Positions 1 through 6,650 are shown, counted from the first letter of the stretch. The stretch: 6,702 bases of DNA from JBBDYD01 sp040901865 (GCA_040901865.1 JBBDYD010000058.1:1-6702); one strand, 5' to 3'. Made by a program: numbers and translations. Notes: generated by a model from the sequence alone, not told the origin.

Positions 1-70
1 CCCTTCACCCTTCACTCTTCACCCTTTACCCTTCACCCTTCACCCTTCACTCTTTACCCTTCACCCTTTA
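1..70. repeat. Heptanucleotide tandem repeat array, 10 units (CCCTTCA)n
   Basis: Ten head-to-tail 7-bp units run in unbroken register from base 1. Six are CCCTTCA (1, 8, 29, 36, 43, 57), one is CTCTTCA (15), two are CCCTTTA (22, 64) and one is CTCTTTA (50). All differences are C-to-T at unit positions 2 and 6. The array begins at the window edge, so its real left end is unknown; its right end is sharp at base 70. The + strand has no G from base 1 to 81. The complementary strand reads TGAAGGG repeats and carries four consecutive GGG runs with 4-nt loops (opposite 22-45). Short heptamer repeats of this sort are known from intergenic regions of some bacteria, for example the STRR heptamers of filamentous cyanobacteria, but I cannot assign this one to a named family. 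There is no open reading frame reason for it. Confidence 0.95.
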
Positions 71-71
71 C

Positions 72-93
72 CATTTTTAATGTTTTTTAATTT
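72..93 (+). promoter_or_regulatory. A/T-rich tract upstream of -35 (possible UP element)
   Basis: This stretch is nearly all A and T, with runs of five and six T. It sits between the heptamer array and the -35 hexamer, where RNA polymerase alpha-subunit UP elements lie. The role is inferred from position and composition only. Confidence 0.35.
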
Positions 94-120
94 GCCTAAC
101 CTGCAACTATTTGGTATACT
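92..120 (+). promoter_or_regulatory. Sigma70-like promoter of the efflux operon
   Basis: The -35 box TTGCCT (92-97, 4 of 6 to TTGACA) and the -10 box TATACT (115-120, 5 of 6 to TATAAT) are separated by exactly 17 bp. The predicted start is near 126-128, which leaves a 5' leader of about 40 nt before the TetR start codon. A Bacteroidota-type promoter (TTTG at -33, TAnnTTTG at -7) was considered: TTTG occurs at 91-94, but the -7 motif is not intact. No other promoter is evident ahead of the following genes. Confidence 0.65.
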
Positions 121-129
121 ACCACGTAG
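107..129. promoter_or_regulatory. Candidate TetR operator 1, overlapping the -10 box
   Basis: An inverted repeat centred on base 118 has a perfect core, TGGTA (112-116), 3-bp spacer, TACCA (120-124). After two mismatched pairs it continues with CTA (107-109) facing TAG (127-129), so 8 of 11 symmetric pairs match. It covers the whole -10 hexamer, so a bound dimer would block RNA polymerase. TetR-family proteins usually bind such palindromes at their own promoters. That this one is the target of the adjacent regulator is inference. Confidence 0.55.
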
Positions 130-133
130 AAAC

Positions 134-146
134 TGACTGTGAGTCA
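134..146. promoter_or_regulatory. Candidate TetR operator 2, in the 5' leader
   Basis: A perfect 5-3-5 inverted repeat, TGACT-GTG-AGTCA, is centred on base 140, about 7 to 20 bases downstream of the predicted transcription start. Its centre is 22 bp (about two helical turns) from that of the palindrome at 107-129, and both have the form TG-N9-CA. It could be a second operator for the TetR protein, placed on the same face of the DNA. Alternatively it is a weak leader hairpin, but a 3-nt loop with a 5-bp stem and no U tract is not a terminator. Confidence 0.45.
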
Positions 147-153
147 TCTAAAA

Positions 154-160
154 AAGGTGA
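154..160 (+). promoter_or_regulatory. Ribosome-binding site of the TetR gene
   Basis: AAGGTGA lies 6 nt before the ATG at 167. It supports this start over other candidates, because the conserved TetR DNA-binding domain begins some 14 residues into the protein as is usual. Confidence 0.7.
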
Positions 161-166
161 AATTAT

Positions 167-859
167 ATGGGAATTCCAGAGAGAAAAGAGCGGGAAAAGG
201 AACAGCGGAGGGAAGAAATCCTTAACGCTGCCCAAAAGGTGTTTTTTGAAAAAGGTCTTCAGAGTTCCACAATGGATGAAATTGCAGAACTTGCGGAGTT
301 GAGCAAGGGCACCCTTTACCTCTATTATGGCAGCAAAGAGGATCTGTACCTCACTGTCATGCTTCGTGGTTTTGACCTTCTGCATGGCATGATCGCTGAA
401 GCCGAAAAAGAAACACCGTCACCTGGAGACGCAATGTGGATGATGGGGAGGGTTTACTTTGAGTTCTTTGAGAAGCATCGAAATTTCTTCCGCATGTTCC
501 ATTTCCTCCAATACCCGGGTCTTCATAAGCAGGTCTCTCCGGAAATGATGGAATCGTGCAATGGTCAGACTCAAAAAACCTGGAAGCTGGTCATTGACAT
601 ATTCACCCGAGGGATCGAACAAGGCGTGTTTCGGCGGGATATCAATCCTGTTGAAGCGGCCGTGATTCTCTGGTCTAGCGCAAATTCCATTCTGCTCCGC
701 ATCGACAATGAATGCGACCGTTGGAAGAAGACACTGAACATCGATCTTGTGCAGGTCTATTTTCGATCCAATGCCCTTTTTCTACAGGCCGTCATGACAC
801 CCGAAGCCTATGCCCGGGCGTCGTTCGTTCGTGAAGAGCTTCCGGCATCCATTTCATGA
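167..859 (+). CDS. TetR/AcrR-family transcriptional regulator
   Basis: This 230-residue cytoplasmic protein is a typical one-component repressor: an N-terminal DNA-binding helix-turn-helix domain followed by an all-helical ligand-binding and dimerisation domain. The DNA-binding domain spans about residues 15-62, with helix 1 around ILNAAQKVFFEKG, the pair TMDEIAELAELSKGTLYLYY and the usual closing SKEDLY (56-61). The rest (about 65-230) is variable and rich in aromatic residues (FFEKHRNFFRMFHFLQYP, about 99-116), as expected of a hydrophobic ligand pocket. The N terminus is strongly charged (ERKEREKEQRREE), common in this family. It is the first gene of the pump operon, 21 bp ahead of the channel gene, and lies behind two operator-like palindromes, so autorepression and control of the pump are likely. 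The effector is unknown. No truncation is seen; length is ordinary. Family assignment is secure; the precise subfamily is not. Confidence 0.93.
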   Translation: MGIPERKEREKEQRREEILNAAQKVFFEKGLQSSTMDEIAELAELSKGTLYLYYGSKEDLYLTVMLRGFDLLHGMIAEAEKETPSPGDAMWMMGRVYFEFFEKHRNFFRMFHFLQYPGLHKQVSPEMMESCNGQTQKTWKLVIDIFTRGIEQGVFRRDINPVEAAVILWSSANSILLRIDNECDRWKKTLNIDLVQVYFRSNALFLQAVMTPEAYARASFVREELPASIS

Positions 860-880
860 TCAGCTGACAGGATTTATTGA

Positions 881-2242
881 ATGACTATGATGCACAGTTT
901 TTGCGTAACGCTGTTCACAATGTTGTTTCTCGCGGCCGCAACCGCACAGGACATTCCCCGCCTGATCACCCTTGACCAGGCGGTGGCCATCGCTCTTGAG
1001 AAGAACAGGGACCTCCGGTCTGCGCGGCTGGAAGTTGAGCGGGCCGATGCCCGCGTCCGGGAGGCGTGGGGGTATGCCCTCCCCACCCTCGATCTTTCCG
1101 GGCGATATACCCGCGCTCTCGAGCGGCCGGTTTTTTTTCTTCCGGATTTCGCCAACCCGGGAAGCAACCAAACCGTCGCGGTTGAGATCGGTACGGCTCA
1201 TTCGTTCGATCTGACCCTGTCCGCCCGTCAGACCTTGTTCAATTCGACCGTGATCGTCGGCGTGGGCGCTGCGAATGTGTATTCCAACGCCGCGCGTCAG
1301 CTCGCCCGCGGAAAGGAAGTTGAAACGATAGCCAACGTCCGCAAAGCATTTTACGGCGCTCTCCTTGCGGCTGAGGTCAGGGACCTGATGCGCGCAAATC
1401 TCGTGAATGCCGAAGAGAACCTTGCCAACGTACGCATGCTTGCAAAACAAGGGTTGGTCTCGGAATACGATGAACTCAGGGCATCCGTGGGGGTCGATAA
1501 CCTTCGGCCGGAGGTGATCCGCGCAGAAAACAATTATGCACTATCGCTCGACGGCCTCCGCTCGACCATTGGAATCGGGGTCTCCGAATCCATTGATATC
1601 GCCGGAAAACTGGAACATAAGCCGGTACCCGAAGAGCTGACGGCAAATGCAGTTCAAATGGTCCTGGAAACAAACCCTTCTCTTCAGGCCCTCCGCCTGC
1701 AGGTTCTTGTGAACGAAGCGTTTGTGAGCGCCGAACGGTCAAACTATCTTCCGACCCTCTCGGCCTTTGGAAATCTACAGTATCAAGCCGCAAAGAACGC
1801 GTTTTCGATTTCAACAGGCGACTTCTTCAGAAGCGCACAGGTGGGACTGACGCTTTCCTTGAATGTTTTTCAGGGATTTCAGACCAATGCCCGAATGGAT
1901 CAGGCCAATGTTGACGTCCGCAAATCCGAAGAGCAGCTTGCAAGCACGGAGATTAATCTGCGGACCGCCGCCCATTCAGCCGTCCTTCAATTACAGCAGG
2001 CCAGGCAACGAATTGAATCCCAGGGAAAAACCATTGAGCAGGCCACCCGCGGGTACCGGATCGCCACGACGCGTTTCGTCAACGGATCCGGAACCCAGCT
2101 TGAAGTCAATGATGCCCAGCTCGCCCTGACCCAGGCCAACGTAAACCGTATTCAGGCAGTCTATGATTACCTGGTGGCATCTGCCGACCTGGATTACATT
2201 CTCGGACGACTGCCGGAAACTCTTACAACTACCGTCCAGTAA
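881..2242 (+). CDS. TolC-family outer-membrane efflux channel protein
   Basis: This 453-residue protein is the outer-membrane factor of the pump, which as a trimer forms a beta-barrel in the outer membrane joined to a long helical tunnel in the periplasm. A Sec signal peptide is visible (hydrophobic about 7-19, cleavage probably after ATA at residue 22). Two homologous OEP halves follow: the first starts at LTLDQAVAIALEKN (about 28-43) and the second near residue 253. The second contains the family-typical LNVFQGFQTNARMDQAN (about 327-343), and the end has the usual YDYLVASADLDYILGR helix. Long heptad-like helices rich in Ala, Gln, Glu and Asn fill the rest. There is no N-terminal lipoprotein Cys, unlike OprM or NodT types. 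The ATG at 881 has CAGGA (868-872) at 8-nt spacing; in-frame ATGs at 887 and 890 are less well placed. An eight-T run at 1131-1138 encodes Val-Phe-Phe. Confidence 0.93.
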   Translation: MTMMHSFCVTLFTMLFLAAATAQDIPRLITLDQAVAIALEKNRDLRSARLEVERADARVREAWGYALPTLDLSGRYTRALERPVFFLPDFANPGSNQTVAVEIGTAHSFDLTLSARQTLFNSTVIVGVGAANVYSNAARQLARGKEVETIANVRKAFYGALLAAEVRDLMRANLVNAEENLANVRMLAKQGLVSEYDELRASVGVDNLRPEVIRAENNYALSLDGLRSTIGIGVSESIDIAGKLEHKPVPEELTANAVQMVLETNPSLQALRLQVLVNEAFVSAERSNYLPTLSAFGNLQYQAAKNAFSISTGDFFRSAQVGLTLSLNVFQGFQTNARMDQANVDVRKSEEQLASTEINLRTAAHSAVLQLQQARQRIESQGKTIEQATRGYRIATTRFVNGSGTQLEVNDAQLALTQANVNRIQAVYDYLVASADLDYILGRLPETLTTTVQ

Positions 2243-2256
2243 CTGAATTCTCTTAT

Positions 2257-2261
2257 GAGGA
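2257..2261 (+). promoter_or_regulatory. Ribosome-binding site that decides the adaptor start
   Basis: GAGGA lies 5 nt before the ATG at 2267 and overlaps the other in-frame ATG at 2255. The 2255 ATG has only CTGAATTCTCTT in front of it, with no Shine-Dalgarno match. The start at 2267 is therefore preferred. Confidence 0.6.
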
Positions 2262-2266
2262 AACGT

Positions 2267-3325
2267 ATGAAACAGGTTCGATGGATTTTGACACCGATTC
2301 TGCTCCTCTCCGGAGCCCTGATCGTGAACTCGTGTGGACAATCCGATGCCAAAACGGAAGACCCGGCCAAGTCCGACGCGATTCGACCGGTGACCGTTCA
2401 GATTGAGGAGGTGCAGTTGGCACCCTTTACCGATGCCATTCAGGTAACCGGCATTATCAAAGGACGGGACGATGTCATGTTGAGTCCCGAAGAGGGGGGG
2501 GTCATCAAAGTGTGGCACATTGAAAAGGGGCAGCCCGTTCGGAAGGGCGATATCATTGGAGTGATCAAGGATGATGTGGTCAAAGCTTCATATGAAGCGG
2601 CGGCTGCCCAGTGGAAGCTCGCTGAAATAAACTTCGAGATGCAGAAGAACATGTACGCCGAAAAGGCCATAAGCGAGCTTCAATTCAAAAGCGCGATGTA
2701 CAATAGAGACGCTGCCAAAGCGCAGGCGGACCTTGCGCGTGCCAGACTCGAACGGACGCGCCTGCGGAGTCCTATTGACGGCGTACTCAACGATACTTTC
2801 GCGGACGCAGGGGAATTCGCACCTCCGGCCATGCCGGTCGCCCACATTGTCAGCCTTCAGCACCTCAAGATCGCCGCCGAGATCTCTGAGCGGTACGCCG
2901 GCACACTTCAGGTCGGCAACGTTGCGCTCGTGATTCCCGATGCGTTTCCGGACGACACGATAACTGCGAGAATAAATTACATCGGCTCCGCCGTAAACTC
3001 GTCCAACCGTTCCCTGCCGATAGAGATGTTCATTAGCAATGACGGCCTGAGACTCAAGCCTGAAATGATCGCCAAGGTAAAGGTCCTGCGCTCATCGAAC
3101 AAGAGCACTCTGCTGATCAGCGAGAACATTGTTCAATTGGTGGATCGGGGGCGAAACATTGTTTTTGTCGAGAACGGCGGCGTAGCCTATGAGCGGGAAT
3201 TGAAATTAGGCTCCCGTCAGGGAAACCTTGTGGAAGTGGTGGAGGGGCTCGAGCCGGGTGATCATTTGATCGTGACGGGCATTCAGAGTCTTGTCAACGG
3301 TCAGCCTGTCTCTGTGGTGCAGTAA
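2267..3325 (+). CDS. RND efflux periplasmic adaptor (HlyD/AcrA-type membrane-fusion lipoprotein)
   Basis: This 352-residue protein (356 if translated from the ATG at 2255) is the periplasmic adaptor linking permease to channel. The N terminus is a lipoprotein signal: basic start, hydrophobic stretch ILTPILLLSGALIV, then a lipobox-like VNSC with Cys23 and Gly at +2; Asn at -2 is not classical. The first lipoyl half lies at about 69-105 (LSPEEGGVIKVWHIEKGQPVRKGD begins at 72). A short alpha-helical hairpin (about 107-162, AAAAQWKLAEINFEMQ and KAQADLARARLER) follows, then the second lipoyl half at about 164-197 with the typical LRSPIDGVL. A beta-barrel (about 198-275) and a membrane-proximal domain to the end complete it. 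It is somewhat shorter than AcrA (397). It starts 24 bp after the channel gene and ends 25 bp before the permease gene. An eight-G run at 2494-2501 encodes the Glu-Gly-Gly-Val of the lipoyl motif. Confidence 0.92.
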   Translation: MKQVRWILTPILLLSGALIVNSCGQSDAKTEDPAKSDAIRPVTVQIEEVQLAPFTDAIQVTGIIKGRDDVMLSPEEGGVIKVWHIEKGQPVRKGDIIGVIKDDVVKASYEAAAAQWKLAEINFEMQKNMYAEKAISELQFKSAMYNRDAAKAQADLARARLERTRLRSPIDGVLNDTFADAGEFAPPAMPVAHIVSLQHLKIAAEISERYAGTLQVGNVALVIPDAFPDDTITARINYIGSAVNSSNRSLPIEMFISNDGLRLKPEMIAKVKVLRSSNKSTLLISENIVQLVDRGRNIVFVENGGVAYERELKLGSRQGNLVEVVEGLEPGDHLIVTGIQSLVNGQPVSVVQ

Positions 3326-3337
3326 GAACGAATCAAC

Positions 3338-3342
3338 AAGGA
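3338..3342 (+). promoter_or_regulatory. Ribosome-binding site of the permease gene
   Basis: AAGGA lies 8 nt before the ATG at 3351. It fixes the start there rather than at the in-frame ATG at 3291, which lies inside the adaptor gene. Confidence 0.7.
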
Positions 3343-3350
3343 ATGGAATA

Positions 3351-6300
3351 ATGAAGCCCTGGAATTTAGCAGTCGATAACAAGGTAGCGGTCTATCTCAT
3401 GCTGGCGATGATCGTGATTCTCGGCTGGAGTTCGTATTCCGGTATGCCGCGCGAAGCCGCCCCGGACATCTCAATACCGCTGGTCATTGTCACTGTCCCA
3501 TACGTTGGAGTTTCTCCAACCGACATTGAGGGACTTGTCATACAGCCGCTCGAAAAGGACCTGAAAGGGCTGGCCGACGTGAAGCAAATCACCTCCGTGT
3601 CGAAAGAAGGTCTTGGGACTGTTCGAGTGGAATTTAACACCGGGGTTGACATTGACGATGCGCTTCGCAGAGTGCGCGACAAGGTGAATTCCACCCGGCC
3701 GAACCTTCCGAACGACATCCTCGAGCCGGTCGTTTCTGAAATCAACTTCAGCGAATTTCCCATCATGATCGTCAATGTCGGCGGTCCGGTCGGGCTTGCC
3801 CGTCTGAAGCGGATCGCGGAAGACATGCAGGATCAGATAGAGGCGATCCCGGGGGTCCTCCGTGCCGACGTCAGCGGCGGCCTCCAGCCCGAAGTCCAGG
3901 TGAATTGCGATGTGTATCGCCTAAAAGCATACCAGATCGGTTTCGAAGACGTTGTCACGGCCATCCGGAACGAAAACCTCTCCATCCCCGGCGGCTCGAT
4001 CAATGACGGTGAAAAAGCCTTCACTGTCAGGGTCCCGGGCGAGTATAAAGAAGTCAACCAGATTGAGGACATCGTCATCAAGATTCAAAACGGAAAGCCG
4101 ATCTATATTCGCGACGTGGCGGAAATCGACTATTCATTTGAGGACCGGATCACCTACGCCCGCCTGAACAAGAATGATGTTGTATCGCTTCAGGTAAGAA
4201 AACGTGCGGGAGAGAACTTGCTGGACATTGCCGGCAGGACGAAAGCCATTGTTGAAGAATGGCAGGCCAAACTGCCTGTTGGGATCGTGATCAATATTTC
4301 GAACGACCAATCACGGATGATTAAGAACTCGGTCCATGAACTGGAAAACAGTATTTTGACCGGCATGTTCCTTGTCGTGCTGGCGCTGTTCATGTTTTTC
4401 GGATTCAAGAATTCTCTGTTGATTTCCACCGCCATTCCTATTTCGATGCTCATCGGCTTTCTGGTTTTCTCCGCCATGGGAATCACGCTGAACTTTGTCG
4501 TCTTGTTCGGCCTCGTTCTCGTTCTTGGGATCGTTGTGGACGACGCGATTGTTGTCATCGAAAACATTTATCGCCATCAACACGACTACGGAAAGACACC
4601 GACCCAGGCGGCTCGCGATGGCACGGCAGAGGTGGCCCTGCCGGTGTTTACGTCAACCTTGAGCACGGTGTCGCCGTTCATTCCGTTGTTGTTCTGGCCC
4701 GGCGTTGTCGGCGACTTTATGTGGTACCTGCCGATTACACTCATCGTTATCCTCGGCGCGTCCTTGTTTGTTGCAAATGTCATTAGTCCGGTTCAAGGAT
4801 CTCAATGGATCAATTACAAGCGGGAAATCGCGAAAGCAAAAGAGTCCCTCCAGCACCCAACGTGGTGGAGAAAATATAACCCCGTCACATGGATTTATCA
4901 CAAGACCGACGAAGTGTTTTTTCCCCGGATGCAGAATACGTATGCGGACTCCCTCCAATGGGCATTACAGCGGAAGGGATTGGTGATCATATCGATGTTC
5001 GGATTCCTTGTGATGACCGTATTCATCTTTGGAGCGGTCAACAACGGGATGGAATTCTTTCCAAACACCGAGCCCTCGTTGGTCACTGTTCGGATTGAAT
5101 CCCCCCCGGGGACTGCCTTGGAAGTGACTGATGCGATCGCCGCGATCGTGGAACAGCGCATCGACGAAGTCGCTGGCAGAAACGACATCGAGTTTGTCGC
5201 TACGAGCACCGGAACTTCCGACGATCCATTCGATTTCGGCGGACAGGGGACTTCGAACAAGGCCGGTGTGGCCGTGAACTTCTACGAGAAGGCAAAACGG
5301 CAACAGAACACGTTTATCACGCTGGATGAGATTCGCAACGCAACAATGGGAATTCCGGGCGGCACGATCCTCGTCAACAAGCAACAGATGGGCCCCCCTG
5401 TCGGGGCAGCGGTCAGTATCGAAATCGCGGGCGATGATTACGACCAGCTCGCCGGCATCAGCAAGCGACTCCGCGAAACGATTAACGATGTGCACGGGCT
5501 TGTCGATCTGAAGGATGACTATAACACCGGCAAACCGGAAATCGAAGTTGTGGTTGACCGCGAGAAGGCCGGACTGCTCTGGACGAACACCAGTCAAATT
5601 GCAGGCACAGTCCGTTCGGCAATCAACGGCACGGAAGCGTCAAAATACCGTATCGGCGACGACGAGCACAAGATTCGTGTACGGCTCCAGGAGGATCAGC
5701 GGACGTCTATACAGGACATGGAGAATATTCATATTACCTTTATGAACCGCCGCGGGACGCTCCTCTCGATTCCGCTTTCATCCGTTGCGGAAATCCGTAA
5801 GACCACCGGTGTCAGTGAGATCCGCCATAAGGATCTGAAGCGGGTCATCACGGTTACGGGGGGCACCGAAGACCGCGTTGCCTCCGAAGTACTCAACGAG
5901 GTAAAAGAAAGGTTGGCTGGATTTGATCTGCCTTCAGGATATACCATCCGGTTCGGCGGCCAGGATGAGGAACAGGGGAAAGCGATGGCATTCCTTGGTC
6001 AGGCCTTCGCCGTCACCTTGTTGCTCGTCTTCCTGACTCTCGTCATGGAATTCAATTCCATGAAAGTGCCGCTGGTGATCATGTTCACTGTCCCGCTTGC
6101 TCTCATTGGCGTCCTGTGGGGCCTGATTATTACGGCTACGCCGTTTTCATTGATTATGACGGGCGTTGGTGTGATTGCCCTTGCCGGCATCGTGGTCAAG
6201 AATGCCATCGTGCTTCTTGATTTTGCCCGACGCAAGCAGGACGAAGGAATGACACTCGACGAAGCCCTGGTCGAGGCGGGAAGAACGCGCCTTCGCCCCA

Positions 6301-6587
6301 TCCTGTTGACTGCCGTGACAACCGTGCTCGGTGTCATTCCTCTCGCAACGGGATTCGACTTCGATTGGAGGGGTTTGAAGTTTGTCATTGGCGCCGAGAG
6401 TGCCGGATTCTGGGGACCTCTCGGAGTCTCGATCATCTCGGGCTTGACAATTTCCAGCTTCCTCACGCTTGTCATCGTCCCGACGTTGTATTCGCTCCTC
6501 GACTCGTGGACCCAAAAGATTTCAGCGGTCGTGCGCAGACTGAGAAAATCCGATCCTCTGGAAGCTCCCGTTGAGCCATCCCACTGA
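3351..6587 (+). CDS. RND-family efflux permease, HAE-1 (AcrB-like) type
   Basis: This 1078-residue inner-membrane protein is the proton-driven pump, expected to act as a trimer that takes substrate from periplasm or membrane. It has the standard two-fold layout: TM1 (about 10-28), a large periplasmic loop, TM2-TM6 (about 335-482), a cytosolic linker rich in Trp, Lys and Tyr (about 490-540), TM7 (about 544-563), a second periplasmic loop, and TM8-TM12 (about 885-1047). Proton-relay residues are all present: Asp397-Asp398 in GIVVDDAIVVIEN of TM4, Lys950 in GIVVKNAIVLLDF of TM10, and Arg980 and Thr987 in RLRPILLTAVTTVLG of TM11 (AcrB D407, D408, K940, R971, T978). This argues against the heavy-metal (CusA) and SecDF branches. 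Length is close to AcrB (1049). The short tail after TM12 is charged. The native start MKPWNLAVDNKVAVYL aligns with the usual N terminus. A seven-C run occurs at 5101-5107. The substrate is not predictable, though multidrug or amphiphile export is most likely. Confidence 0.95.
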   Translation: MKPWNLAVDNKVAVYLMLAMIVILGWSSYSGMPREAAPDISIPLVIVTVPYVGVSPTDIEGLVIQPLEKDLKGLADVKQITSVSKEGLGTVRVEFNTGVDIDDALRRVRDKVNSTRPNLPNDILEPVVSEINFSEFPIMIVNVGGPVGLARLKRIAEDMQDQIEAIPGVLRADVSGGLQPEVQVNCDVYRLKAYQIGFEDVVTAIRNENLSIPGGSINDGEKAFTVRVPGEYKEVNQIEDIVIKIQNGKPIYIRDVAEIDYSFEDRITYARLNKNDVVSLQVRKRAGENLLDIAGRTKAIVEEWQAKLPVGIVINISNDQSRMIKNSVHELENSILTGMFLVVLALFMFFGFKNSLLISTAIPISMLIGFLVFSAMGITLNFVVLFGLVLVLGIVVDDAIVVIENIYRHQHDYGKTPTQAARDGTAEVALPVFTSTLSTVSPFIPLLFWPGVVGDFMWYLPITLIVILGASLFVANVISPVQGSQWINYKREIAKAKESLQHPTWWRKYNPVTWIYHKTDEVFFPRMQNTYADSLQWALQRKGLVIISMFGFLVMTVFIFGAVNNGMEFFPNTEPSLVTVRIESPPGTALEVTDAIAAIVEQRIDEVAGRNDIEFVATSTGTSDDPFDFGGQGTSNKAGVAVNFYEKAKRQQNTFITLDEIRNATMGIPGGTILVNKQQMGPPVGAAVSIEIAGDDYDQLAGISKRLRETINDVHGLVDLKDDYNTGKPEIEVVVDREKAGLLWTNTSQIAGTVRSAINGTEASKYRIGDDEHKIRVRLQEDQRTSIQDMENIHITFMNRRGTLLSIPLSSVAEIRKTTGVSEIRHKDLKRVITVTGGTEDRVASEVLNEVKERLAGFDLPSGYTIRFGGQDEEQGKAMAFLGQAFAVTLLLVFLTLVMEFNSMKVPLVIMFTVPLALIGVLWGLIITATPFSLIMTGVGVIALAGIVVKNAIVLLDFARRKQDEGMTLDEALVEAGRTRLRPILLTAVTTVLGVIPLATGFDFDWRGLKFVIGAESAGFWGPLGVSIISGLTISSFLTLVIVPTLYSLLDSWTQKISAVVRRLRKSDPLEAPVEPSH

Positions 6588-6596
6588 CTCATGACA

Positions 6597-6604
6597 TAAG
6601 GAGG
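6597..6604 (+). promoter_or_regulatory. Perfect Shine-Dalgarno-like sequence after the permease gene
   Basis: TAAGGAGG is fully complementary to the usual 16S rRNA 3' end. It begins 9 bases after the permease stop. The only start codon in reach is GTG at 6609, which opens a 9-codon frame. Confidence 0.4.
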
Positions 6605-6608
6605 GATT

Positions 6609-6638
6609 GTGCGGAACTCGACGCTTTCCGTCTATTAA
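6609..6638 (+). CDS. Possible 9-residue leader peptide (speculative)
   Basis: GTG at 6609 follows TAAGGAGG with a 4-nt gap (slightly short) and reads M-R-N-S-T-L-S-V-Y before TAA at 6636-6638. It has no run of one amino acid as biosynthetic attenuators have. A hairpin and a possible gene start follow directly, which is the layout of a leader peptide, but nothing shows that it is translated. The alternative is that the Shine-Dalgarno match is chance or a remnant. Confidence 0.15.
   Translation: MRNSTLSVY
6612..6630 (+). other. Small inverted repeat downstream of the permease gene
   Basis: CGGAA (6612-6616) faces TTCCG (6626-6630) across 9 nt. The 5-bp stem is weak and no T tract follows, so it does not qualify as an intrinsic terminator. 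It overlaps the possible mini-ORF. Confidence 0.3.
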
Positions 6639-6644
6639 GTAAGC

Positions 6645-6650
6645 AAGGAG
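6645..6650 (+). promoter_or_regulatory. Possible ribosome-binding site of a downstream gene
   Basis: AAGGAG lies 13 nt before the ATG at 6664, longer than the usual gap. Its GGAG is part of the left arm of the hairpin at 6647-6663, so it would be paired when that hairpin forms. Confidence 0.3.

Noticed and set aside
1..70. CRISPR array or true telomere
   Set aside because: The units are 7 bp and contiguous with no spacers, so it is not CRISPR. There is no sign of a linear end or eukaryotic sequence, so telomere likeness is only in the G/C-run pattern.
860..1450. Open frame of 196 residues on the - strand inside the channel gene
   Set aside because: It is antisense to a clearly recognised TolC-family gene, with no recognisable domain; it is a frame shadow.
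308..2431. 13-bp repeat GGCACCCTTTACC in the TetR gene (308-320) and adaptor gene (2419-2431), resembling the heptamer array
   Set aside because: The two copies are in different codon frames, and in the TetR gene it encodes the conserved Gly-Thr-Leu-Tyr. A match of this length is near what chance allows in 6.7 kb.
3291..3350. Longer permease start at ATG 3291, overlapping the adaptor gene by 35 bases
   Set aside because: It would add 20 residues (MSTVSLSLWC...) with no resemblance to RND N termini. The ATG at 3351 has AAGGA at 8 nt and begins the typical MKPWNLAVDNKVAVYL.
4965..5597. Open frame of 210 residues on the - strand inside the permease gene
   Set aside because: It is antisense to the permease, is rich in Asp, Arg and Val as shadow frames often are, and shows no known motif.
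5999..6592. Open frame of 197 residues on the - strand at the end of the permease gene
   Set aside because: It is antisense to TM8-TM12; its Ser, Thr and Arg richness reflects reversed hydrophobic codons and no domain is recognisable.
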